Positions 1 through 6,971 of a DNA stretch of 12,611 bases are shown in pieces; position 1 is the first letter of the stretch, and each line of letters begins with the position of its first letter. Origin of the DNA: Bdellovibrionales bacterium. GTDB lineage: Bacteria > Bdellovibrionota > Bdellovibrionia > Bdellovibrionales > UBA840. A model generated the notes under the pieces. It was not told the origin of the DNA, did no database searches, and worked only from the letters and a program-made list of their open reading frames with translations. Made by a program: the position numbers and the translations under genes. Location of the stretch: contig JAGRAL010000289.1 in NCBI GenBank assembly GCA_020434605.1, forward strand, positions 1 to 12,611, given 5' to 3'.

Positions 1-25
1 TTACTCTCCATTTGGGAATGGGGGG

Positions 26-1078
26 TTATTCTTGAGGTGCTGCTTCGGTTTGCTCGAAAGCCAAATACTCTTCAAGGGCCCGCATACAGCGGTTTGCCTG
101 TGTGAGTTTTCCGTCGATCCCTGCGGTACCTGACCACTGACCGGATGCCATGAAGGTATTGGTTAAATTACCCAACGTACAATCTTTGTTTAAGTCGGCC
201 AGTATTTCTGCATCAGAGAACGGAATGACCTTAATTTTTTCAAAAACTAAACCATCAAATGCATTCGGGTAACCGCGTTTGATTTGACGTTTCATCTCTC
301 TAAGCACTAGGCCAGCCGCTTCACTGTCATCAGTGAGTTCAGCGGGTAAGAAAGATATCCATTTAGAGCAAATAAAGTCTTCGGGATTTTTATAAAACGT
401 TCCGAAAAGTGGAATCGCATTTTCGGTACTACCGGTGAGCAGGTGATCTTTATCCATCGTGATCTCGGTATTTTCATGCTTTACGTTTAATTCGATGCGA
501 GTCCAATAGCTTGTCTTTGCTAGCTTTTGAAAGTTCTTTCTTCCTAGGTGGTCTGGCTGAAACCAATCCGTCAGTTTTTCATTTTGATTAGAAAAAACAA
601 AGACATTTGCCGTAATCAACTTTGAGTCGTTAATAGTAATGCTTTGGATTTTTTTGTCAGTGATCTCAAAGCCAGATATTTTTGTCTTATAAACAATATC
701 ACCCTGTAAAGCAGATGTAAGATCTTCGGTTAGTTTTGTATGGCTAGTGCTCCAACGATTTTTATTGTTTTTAAGATATGGCTCGATGGCACTTAAAAAC
801 GCAGGTGGCTGATTACCAAAACCTAAGAACGCTTGCCACTTTGCGGATTCAAAGGTTTGAATGTCACGCACTTCTTCTGTGGCTGTAATATCAAACTCGC
901 CAACAGATTCGGCTTGTAGGTGAAAATTGTGTATTACATCTTCAAAAATACTTTCAACCGGTTCGGCATTTTCATCAATCACCAAAATGCTCTTATCCAT
1001 GGATTTTAGCTTGTTAGCAATCAATAGAGTTTCTAGGGTATTGCCAATAAATACTGCATCAAATTTGTTTTTAGCCAT
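26..1078 (-). CDS. FAD/NAD(P)-binding oxidoreductase-like protein, degenerate N-terminal motif
   Basis: A 350-residue protein whose ends resemble flavin-dependent amine oxidase or phytoene-desaturase type enzymes. The N-terminus (residues 6-36) has the strand-turn-helix-strand shape of a Rossmann dinucleotide site, ending in 'ILVIDE', where the acidic residue would bind the ribose. However, the usual GxGxxG is reduced to 'IGNTLET' (from residue 11). The C-terminus (about 308-335) has the pattern 'ASGQWSGTAGIDG' followed by a helix, similar to the FAD-contacting C-terminal segment of these families. No signal peptide or membrane segment is seen, so it is probably cytoplasmic. It lies 17 bases downstream of the CFI-box gene on the same strand, so it is probably cotranscribed with it. 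No good Shine-Dalgarno precedes the ATG. The substrate is unknown, and loss of the glycine motif raises the possibility that it no longer binds cofactor normally. Confidence 0.6.
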   Translation of the reverse strand: MAKNKFDAVFIGNTLETLLIANKLKSMDKSILVIDENAEPVESIFEDVIHNFHLQAESVGEFDITATEEVRDIQTFESAKWQAFLGFGNQPPAFLSAIEPYLKNNKNRWSTSHTKLTEDLTSALQGDIVYKTKISGFEITDKKIQSITINDSKLITANVFVFSNQNEKLTDWFQPDHLGRKNFQKLAKTSYWTRIELNVKHENTEITMDKDHLLTGSTENAIPLFGTFYKNPEDFICSKWISFLPAELTDDSEAAGLVLREMKRQIKRGYPNAFDGLVFEKIKVIPFSDAEILADLNKDCTLGNLTNTFMASGQWSGTAGIDGKLTQANRCMRALEEYLAFEQTEAAPQE

Positions 1079-1095
1079 ACTTGAAAATAGTAAAT

Positions 1096-1959
1096 TTAAG
1101 TCTTGTTATTCAAGTTGAATTTCAATGCGAGACGCGAAGCAATAGACTGCAATGCTTGTCTACACATAGAGCGCAATTTAGGGCGATTACGTATAAAGTC
1201 AGCAATAGGGGGGGAGATAAAGTAATAAGATCTAACGAATATCTTGCCTGCGGTCGATTTTAGTAAAACCTGGTCTCTAAAGCTTCTTAATATGAGCACT
1301 TCTGGGGCTTCGACTGAGCCAAAAGCAGCTGTTGCAACAAAACACTTAGCCCCTTGCTTTTTCTTAGCTTCTTTAATGAAGTTTTTAATGATGTCTTCAT
1401 TGTTAGCATTACGATAAAATCTTTCTGCGCGGTAAATGATATCATTGGCGTTTTGTAGTAAAGGTACGACCTCTAATAGTTTGGTTGCAGTAATATCAGT
1501 TCTTTGTTTGTAGGCAGGGTTAGAGTCATAAATGCGTATTAGGTCCCAATACACTGAGGCTAAGACCATTAGTTCTTTTTTAAATGCAGGGGTTGTGAAA
1601 ATTTTTAAATCTAGTCCACCAGCGGGTTGATCTTGCGAGATTTCTAAAGTTCGAATGTATTTTTCATATAATACCGAAGCCTCTGCGTAGGCTTTCACTG
1701 ACATACGTTCTCTGGCGCTTTTTACTAGTGATACGCGATTTTTCCAAAGAACTTTTTTATTGTGCTCTTTTGCATTTCTTTCAGCACGAAGCTTAGCTCC
1801 TTGAGAAACGGTTGAACTCATATCGCGAAAGCAATTCACACACACTTCAGGTGGAACTTTGGACTCACTATCAATCTCTTGTATTCTTAAGCGGAGACCG
1901 GCTTCTATTTTTATGAGATCATTTGCTGCGCTTCCGCAGATGGGACATTTCGTAGACAT
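1096..1959 (-). CDS. Zinc-ribbon protein with CFI-box C-terminal domain
   Basis: A 287-residue protein with three visible parts. Residues 5-8 (CPIC) and 40-43 (CVNC) form a two-knuckle four-cysteine zinc-binding candidate. Residues about 50-200 are charged and mostly helical, with no signal peptide or membrane span. Residues 206-270 begin 'CFVATAAFGS' and continue through 'LRSFRD' and 'YYFISPPIA' to a basic end. This matches the C-terminal 'CFIATAAYG' (CFI-box) domain seen at the ends of many otherwise unrelated bacterial proteins; its function is not known to me. The gene starts 40 bases after priA on the same strand. It has no clear Shine-Dalgarno but has a -35/-10-like pair placed so that transcription would start at or next to the ATG. 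Role unknown; binding of nucleic acid or protein by the ribbon is only a guess. Confidence 0.7.
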   Translation of the reverse strand: MSTKCPICGSAANDLIKIEAGLRLRIQEIDSESKVPPEVCVNCFRDMSSTVSQGAKLRAERNAKEHNKKVLWKNRVSLVKSARERMSVKAYAEASVLYEKYIRTLEISQDQPAGGLDLKIFTTPAFKKELMVLASVYWDLIRIYDSNPAYKQRTDITATKLLEVVPLLQNANDIIYRAERFYRNANNEDIIKNFIKEAKKKQGAKCFVATAAFGSVEAPEVLILRSFRDQVLLKSTAGKIFVRSYYFISPPIADFIRNRPKLRSMCRQALQSIASRLALKFNLNNKT

Positions 1960-1965
1960 GTGATT

Positions 1966-1994
1966 AGAATATTTTTAAAAGTTTCGAAGGTAAA
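1966..1994 (-). promoter_or_regulatory. Candidate sigma-70-type promoter for the CFI-box gene, leaderless geometry
   Basis: On the minus strand TTTACC (1989-1994) is followed after 17 bases by TATTCT (1966-1971). Six bases separate the -10-like box from the ATG at 1959, which puts the expected +1 at the A of the start codon. Each hexamer matches consensus at four of six positions, so chance occurrence in AT-rich DNA is possible. Confidence 0.3.
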
Positions 1995-1999
1995 GTGTT

Positions 2000-3979
2000 T
2001 TAGCCCATTTGCACAGGGTCAATATCGATTAAGACTTTGGTCCCTGGAGATTGTAGTGCGGTTTGATTTTGCAATTGCTGAATCAAATAGCTTAAGTGAC
2101 TAGCATGAGATGCTTTGAGTAAAATTTGGTAACGAAACTTTCCTCTTAACTTTGAAAGCGGGGCCTCGCTGGGACCAAGAATGCGGACTTCCTCAAACGT
2201 AGGGTTTGAGGCAACAAGCCTTTCAAGGAATTGCCTGATTTGCTCGGCTAAATTTATAACAGCCGCTTTGTTTAGCCCTTGAAGTCGTAGGCAAGCGAGC
2301 TTGCTATATGGTGGGTAGAAAAGCTCTCTTCTAAACTCAAGCTCCTGTTCGGCAAAGAGTTCGTAGCTTGCACTCTCAACAAACTTTAAAACTGGGTGCT
2401 CAACATTATACGTTTGTAAAATGACTTCCCCTTTAATTTGGTGGCGGCCAGCACGACCACTTACCTGAGTGATCAACTGAAAACTTCTTTCGTTGGCTCG
2501 AAAATCTTGAATGTTAAACCCTACATCAGCTAAAACGATAGCAACTAAACTTAAGTTGGGAAAATCCAAGCCCTTGGCAATCATTTGTGTTCCAATTAGG
2601 ATATCGATCTTATTGTTCATCATGTCATCGATCAGGTCTTCCATGTTTTCTCGTTTGTCGATTTCATCACGATCAGCTCTTGCAAGTCTTGCCGTAGGAA
2701 AAAGGCGTCCAATGTCTTCTTCTACTTTTTCAGTTCCAAGTCCTAAGGGTATCATTTCGCCGACGGTGCATTCGCTACACTCTTCTTTATAGTTTTCATG
2801 GTAATCACAGTAGTGGCAGTGTAAGTGTGATTTTGAGTGTAAGGTCAATGTCACCGCGCAATTGGGACAATCTTTCTTAGCGCCACATTGATTGCAAACC
2901 ACAGAAGGGGCCATACCTCTTCGGTTTAAAAAAAGCGCGCACTGCTCTCCCTTTTCTAGGCGATCAGATATTTTTTCAAATAATACAGGAGTCATCCAAA
3001 AAGGTAAGTCGTCGGTTTTGTTTTGCTTTAAATCTAAAATATATATTTCAGGCAAAGACACATTGTTGATCCGCTCTTTTAGTTTGTGTAGCTTGTATTT
3101 TCCAGTTGTGGCGTTATACCAAGTTTCTAAGCTAGGTGTCGCTGACCCTAAAATAATAGGAATATTTGTTTTTTGAGCTAGAACAATGGCTGCATCACGA
3201 GCATGGTATTTTAATTTTTCTTCTTGCTTGTAGGAACCCTCGTGTTCTTCATCAATAACGATTAAGCCAAGATTGGGAATTGGACAAAATAAAGCGGATC
3301 TTGCTCCAATTAAAATTTTAGCTTCCCCGCTTGCTATGCGCCACCACTGATTTGTTCTTTCTCTGTCAGTGAGCTGCGAATGAATTACGGCAAGTTCGTT
3401 ACCAAAGCGCTTTGCAAAGCGATAAATCAATTGCGGTGTTAAGGATATTTCGGGAAGTAAAAACAAACCTTGTTTTCCTTGCTGGATGCAATCGTCAAAA
3501 CATTGCATGTAGACTTCAGTTTTTCCTGAGCCTGTTACACCAAACAGCAAGTGAGGCTGAAAAGAATCCAATGGAATATTGTCTACTACAGCTTTTTGTA
3601 TCTCACTAAGCGTTGGTGGCGGAAGTTTTTCGATGTCAGGTATGATCGATTTTTTTTTCGAAAGTCTTTTAGTGTCTTTGCTAAGGCCAGGAAAGGCTAG
3701 GCTCATTACTTGGCCAATAGGGTGTTTATAATATTCAGAAACCCACTGTAACCAAGATAAAAATGTTTCTGATAGGTCAGGGTGTTCTTGCTTTGATAAA
3801 ATATCTTTGGTTTCGTAATCTGGCTTTTCAGTTTGAGCAATAACAACCGCGGATACATTTCGGTTGGATTTACCCAACTGCACCACAACGTGAGAGCCAA
3901 GCCTTAATTCAAGCTCAGAGGAATACGTTAGGGTTTGTGGTATAGGGGCATTAACAGCAACTAGCCAATATGTTTTCAT
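2000..3979 (-). CDS. priA: Primosomal protein N' (replication restart helicase PriA)
   Basis: A DEAH-type 3'-to-5' DNA helicase that recognises stalled or repaired forks and reloads the replicative helicase. The 659 residues show the expected order: N-terminal DNA 3'-end-binding region (about 1-100), Walker A 'GVTGSGKTE' (147-155), Walker B 'DEEH' (243-246) and motif III 'GSATPS' (278-283). Next comes an eight-cysteine double zinc module (C362, C365, C371, C374, C388, C391, C401, C404) inserted between helicase motifs. Motif V 'GTQMIAKGLDFPN' (463-475) and motif VI 'QVSGRAGR' (505-512) follow, then the C-terminal domain. All key residues are present; it is somewhat shorter than the E. coli protein (732). 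Its ATG overlaps the stop of the upstream secreted-protein gene in an ATGA at 3976-3979, implying translational coupling. Confidence 0.97.
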   Translation of the reverse strand: MKTYWLVAVNAPIPQTLTYSSELELRLGSHVVVQLGKSNRNVSAVVIAQTEKPDYETKDILSKQEHPDLSETFLSWLQWVSEYYKHPIGQVMSLAFPGLSKDTKRLSKKKSIIPDIEKLPPPTLSEIQKAVVDNIPLDSFQPHLLFGVTGSGKTEVYMQCFDDCIQQGKQGLFLLPEISLTPQLIYRFAKRFGNELAVIHSQLTDRERTNQWWRIASGEAKILIGARSALFCPIPNLGLIVIDEEHEGSYKQEEKLKYHARDAAIVLAQKTNIPIILGSATPSLETWYNATTGKYKLHKLKERINNVSLPEIYILDLKQNKTDDLPFWMTPVLFEKISDRLEKGEQCALFLNRRGMAPSVVCNQCGAKKDCPNCAVTLTLHSKSHLHCHYCDYHENYKEECSECTVGEMIPLGLGTEKVEEDIGRLFPTARLARADRDEIDKRENMEDLIDDMMNNKIDILIGTQMIAKGLDFPNLSLVAIVLADVGFNIQDFRANERSFQLITQVSGRAGRHQIKGEVILQTYNVEHPVLKFVESASYELFAEQELEFRRELFYPPYSKLACLRLQGLNKAAVINLAEQIRQFLERLVASNPTFEEVRILGPSEAPLSKLRGKFRYQILLKASHASHLSYLIQQLQNQTALQSPGTKVLIDIDPVQMG

Positions 3980-4800
3980 CTAAAATCGTGATAAAACTTT
4001 TTGATGTTTTCGCCCAGGCTTGTGTTTAAAAAAGTATTGCCGGCCACATCTTGTTTTGCTCTTAGGCTTAACATTTCTTTAAAAGATTTTGTTGGCTTAA
4101 CCGAGTTAATGCTAAGAGTACGGATAGTAATTTTCATGTTTTGTGTGTTAATGACTCTGCTGCGAGGAAACTCTAGGCCATGAGAGTACTGCTCATAATC
4201 ATCTGCTAAAACCTCGTTGCCCGATTTAAAACGTATGCGGCGCACTCTAAAGGTATCCTGTTCAACCCACAAAGAAGGGGTATTGCTTGAATCACCACTT
4301 ACAGGGTGGCCAAAAGCATAGGCGATGGTGCCGTTAGTTCTTGCGAGACGCAAAAAGTTTTGTGCTTTGTGGTCGATGTCTTTTAACTGGCTATACCTTC
4401 TTTGCGGACTTAAAATTTCGCTAGAAGTAATACCGGCACGAAGAATCGCTCGCGCAAATTCGTTTACATTTCTGTAGTGAAAAAAGCCCTCAAAAAAATC
4501 CCCAGGAATTTTACTGGCTCCAACTTTGCTTTGTGGTTGCACAGAATACTTTGTCTGCTCTTCGTATAGACTGGTGTAGCTAGTTTGTGGTCCCTTTGCC
4601 TCAAGGTACATATGATTGCCGCTAGTTACCCACCACGTTTCTTGAATGACGGCACGGTCATCGGCAGTTTGAAAGATAACTTCTTGTAAAACCTGATAAA
4701 TCCCTTTTCCATGTGTATCAGAGGACTTTTTAAGAATAAAGTGACTGTGTGGAATGTATGAAAATCCAAGTCCTAAAAAAAGTAATAATACCTTTATCAT
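3976..4800 (-). CDS. Secreted protein of unknown function, possibly LolA-like fold
   Basis: A 274-residue protein with a short N-terminal signal sequence: Lys3, then a hydrophobic stretch of about residues 4-15, with cleavage likely before residue 25. It contains no cysteine. The mature part is rich in alternating strand-like segments. The run at about 178-225 ('LWVEQDTFRVRRIRF', then strands ending near 'PRSRVI') recalls the antiparallel sheet of LolA/LolB-type periplasmic lipoprotein-sorting domains. That is a resemblance in style only, not a family match. It sits between galU and priA with ATGA overlaps on both sides (4797-4800 upstream, 3976-3979 downstream), so its synthesis is coupled to both. 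No Shine-Dalgarno is needed if ribosomes reinitiate. A periplasmic location is likely; function is not identified. Confidence 0.75.
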   Translation of the reverse strand: MIKVLLLFLGLGFSYIPHSHFILKKSSDTHGKGIYQVLQEVIFQTADDRAVIQETWWVTSGNHMYLEAKGPQTSYTSLYEEQTKYSVQPQSKVGASKIPGDFFEGFFHYRNVNEFARAILRAGITSSEILSPQRRYSQLKDIDHKAQNFLRLARTNGTIAYAFGHPVSGDSSNTPSLWVEQDTFRVRRIRFKSGNEVLADDYEQYSHGLEFPRSRVINTQNMKITIRTLSINSVKPTKSFKEMLSLRAKQDVAGNTFLNTSLGENIKKFYHDFR

Positions 4801-5672
4801 AAATTTCCTTTGAGCTGCTTAATATATTGTTTTAAAGCACTTCCAATTTGAGGATGATTAAGACCCATCTCAATATTAGCAACAAGATATCCTAGCTTAT
4901 CACCAGCATCGTATCTAGTGGCAGCAGAAATATACCCCAGCATCCTCTCTTTTTTTGCTAGCATATCCATGGCATCTGTTAGTTGTATTTCTCTGTTTCT
5001 TCCCGGGGGTAGATCTTGTAGTTCATCAAGTAGGCCAGCGGTAAATACATAACGCCCAGGCATTGCATATCTACTTGGTGCATCTTCTTGGCTTGGTTTT
5101 TCAACTAAGCGTTTGATCTCGTAAGTGTTCTTATTAACTTGTACGCCATCGATGATACCATACTTACTAACACTTTCTTTTTCTACTTCCATGATAGCCA
5201 CACAAGAGCAAAGCTCTTTCTCGTATAGCGATACTAATTCTTGCGTTGTTTTTATAGAGCCAGCACTAAGCTCATCCCCCAAAAGAACTGCAAATGGATC
5301 GTTGCCAATTACGGGCTTTGCACAAAAAACAGCGTGCCCTAGTCCCAGAGGTTCTTTTTGGCGGATACTAATAAAGTTAGCTTTATTTCTAATCGCTACT
5401 AAATCTTGCAAAAGATCTGTTCGATTGTCTTTTTCTAAAACTTTTTCTAGCTCAAAACTTACATCAAAAAAATCCTCAATGGCCTCTTTGTTTCGACCAG
5501 CGATAAAGATAATGTCTTCGATTCCAGCTTCAATAGCTTCTTCAACGATATACATAATGGTTGGTTTATCAACGATAGGCAGCAGCTCCTTAGGAACTGT
5601 TTTAGTAGCAGGTAAAAATCGAGTGCCAAGGCCAGCGACCGGAATTATGGCTTTTTTAATGGATTTCATCAT
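4797..5672 (-). CDS. galU: UTP--glucose-1-phosphate uridylyltransferase
   Basis: Makes UDP-glucose from UTP and glucose-1-phosphate, feeding synthesis of lipopolysaccharide sugars, capsule and other glycans in the cytoplasm. The nucleotide-binding signature 'AGLGTRFLPATK' lies near the N-terminus, followed by 'PKELLPIVDKP' and 'IEDIIFIAGR'. Further family motifs are 'GLGHAVFCAKP', 'FAVLLGDE', 'RLVEKP' and 'GRYVFT', with 'AATRYDAGDKLGYL' near the C-terminus. I chose the ATG at 5672 (291 residues, usual for GalU). A second ATG follows immediately at 5669. The frame is open upstream to a TTG at 5708, but those 12 residues lie before the family's usual start and overlap the candidate promoter. 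It is the first gene of a coupled unit with the secreted protein and priA. Confidence 0.95.
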   Translation of the reverse strand: MMKSIKKAIIPVAGLGTRFLPATKTVPKELLPIVDKPTIMYIVEEAIEAGIEDIIFIAGRNKEAIEDFFDVSFELEKVLEKDNRTDLLQDLVAIRNKANFISIRQKEPLGLGHAVFCAKPVIGNDPFAVLLGDELSAGSIKTTQELVSLYEKELCSCVAIMEVEKESVSKYGIIDGVQVNKNTYEIKRLVEKPSQEDAPSRYAMPGRYVFTAGLLDELQDLPPGRNREIQLTDAMDMLAKKERMLGYISAATRYDAGDKLGYLVANIEMGLNHPQIGSALKQYIKQLKGNL

Positions 5673-5849
5673 GGCTATAATAGTTAAGCTTTTAGAAATG
5701 GTCAGCAAAAAATACGACTTCTGGCGCTGTGTGATTGATTAAAATATTCTACCAGGTCCAATACAGGGCCTCTCCACTGTCTCAAATTGAGATTTTGGTA
5801 AGAATGATACGTACTAAAGTAATACGCAAAGGACGCCGATAAAATATAT
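5673..5849. other. Divergent intergenic region galU / lipoprotein gene
   Basis: The longest gene-free stretch of the window, 177 bases between divergently transcribed genes. It holds the galU promoter candidate at its left end. Toward the plus-strand lipoprotein gene there is TTGAGA (5787-5792) but no well-spaced -10 partner. A purine run AAAGGA (5828-5833) is 16 bases from the ATG, too far for a normal ribosome binding site. I see no hairpin with a T-run and no convincing small RNA. Confidence 0.5.
5677..5705 (-). promoter_or_regulatory. Candidate galU promoter with leaderless geometry
   Basis: On the minus strand CTGACC (5700-5705, four of six matches to TTGACA), a 17-base spacer, and TATTAT (5677-5682, five of six matches to TATAAT). 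The -10-like box ends 4 bases before the first ATG (5672) and 7 bases before the second (5669), so the expected start of transcription falls at or within the ATGATG. There is no Shine-Dalgarno upstream of either ATG, which fits a leaderless message. Confidence 0.4.
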
Positions 5850-6956
5850 ATGAAAAAGACGACCTACTTATTAGCAGTTATTGGTGTTTTTACGATCATT
5901 TCTTATCAAAACTGCAGCCAGGAGTTGGGCGATTTAAGCGGAGCAAAGAAGAAAACTTCAGATGGCATACCATTTCCGATCGATGCCGACATCGATACAA
6001 TCGCAAGAATGTCCTGCTATAACAACAGCACTAATAATGGAAATGCATATTTTTCTTATAAAGCAATTGCCAATAGCGCGATTACTAGCGGGGCCAAAAG
6101 ATCGTTGGCATTTGATACATTTGTAAATTCAAAAAGTGGTAATGTGTACGAAAACAGAAGAAAGTATTTAACAGAGTCCACCAAACCGGTGGGTCTACAA
6201 ATGCAACTGAGCCTGAAGTATCCTGGTGATGTGTTAGTAAATGATAATCGCAATAGTAACAACTTTCTGCACACTGATTTAAAAGATTCCTATCTGATAG
6301 AAGACCTAACAAACTTTGACACTCCCGTAAATTTATCTAGCGGTAGTTATCTTTCTTCTAAGTTAGATTTTAGAAATGTTGATATTGCAGGTACGGATGA
6401 ATTTTATGAGATTGATGCTCTGGGGAGTCACGTTACTCTGACATTAGATTACATTCAGATTGATAGGCCTGAAAACTCAGTGGGGCCAATTACTTTTGGT
6501 GAAAGTAAAGACACCAGTTTAATTTATGGAAATAAATATAAGATTTATCTAGCGGACAAGGGTGTTAATGCGACTGAAAAGACAATCAGCTTTGTAAAAG
6601 AATACGACTCATCTACAAATCAATTAAGACCTAATGTAAGTTGGTCATGCACAGAGTACACGATTGTACGTGCTGGTGATAGCACAAGTTTTTGTGGTGG
6701 TGGTAGCGGGGTAGTGATAGATCAGTCTACGCCAGAACTCTCAAAGCTGTTTAAATTACTTGGCTCCGGTTGGAGAAAATATGGTAACTGTGTAAAGCAT
6801 GATAGTTTAACGGGTTGCTATACGGAGTCTCTAAACCCATCCGTCCCTATAGAGTATAACGTCAGCAACATAGCAAACGGTACATGTAGCGATGCGGGTG
6901 GCTCTAACAAGCTTTGCGCAAACTACTTAAGCGTTTGCAGCAAAACCGGATTCTAA
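5850..6956 (+). CDS. Cysteine-rich putative lipoprotein of unknown function
   Basis: A 368-residue exported protein. Lys2-Lys3 and a hydrophobic segment (about residues 6-18) are followed by 'SYQNCSQ', with Cys22 as the likely lipidated residue. The -3 to -1 residues (Tyr-Gln-Asn) do not fit the usual L-A/S-G/A lipobox. Similar 'QNC' endings occur, from memory, in Bdellovibrio-type lipoproteins. The mature part has eight further cysteines, six of them in the last third ('FCGGG', 'NCV', 'GCY', 'TCS', 'LCA', 'VCS'), which suggests disulfides in the periplasm or on the cell surface. No enzymatic motif is recognised. It is transcribed away from galU and runs head-on into the M23 peptidase gene with 15 bases between their ends. 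No good Shine-Dalgarno precedes the ATG. Confidence 0.75.
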   Translation: MKKTTYLLAVIGVFTIISYQNCSQELGDLSGAKKKTSDGIPFPIDADIDTIARMSCYNNSTNNGNAYFSYKAIANSAITSGAKRSLAFDTFVNSKSGNVYENRRKYLTESTKPVGLQMQLSLKYPGDVLVNDNRNSNNFLHTDLKDSYLIEDLTNFDTPVNLSSGSYLSSKLDFRNVDIAGTDEFYEIDALGSHVTLTLDYIQIDRPENSVGPITFGESKDTSLIYGNKYKIYLADKGVNATEKTISFVKEYDSSTNQLRPNVSWSCTEYTIVRAGDSTSFCGGGSGVVIDQSTPELSKLFKLLGSGWRKYGNCVKHDSLTGCYTESLNPSVPIEYNVSNIANGTCSDAGGSNKLCANYLSVCSKTGF

Positions 6957-6971
6957 TTTTCAAATATTATA

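Noticed and set aside
8..21. Five-base-pair hairpin CCATT/AATGG after the oxidoreductase-like gene
   Set aside because: Too weak and not followed by a T-run on either strand, so it is not supported as an intrinsic terminator.
5673..5708. N-terminal extension of galU from a TTG codon at 5708
   Set aside because: The 12 extra residues precede the normal GalU start, have no Shine-Dalgarno and coincide with the best promoter-like sequence; the tandem ATG at 5672/5669 fits the family length.
5125..5742. Open plus-strand frame of 205 codons opposite galU
   Set aside because: It is antisense to a clear galU; its Ser/Ile-rich, low-information sequence is what the reverse of that gene would give, and no ribosome binding site or family motif is seen.
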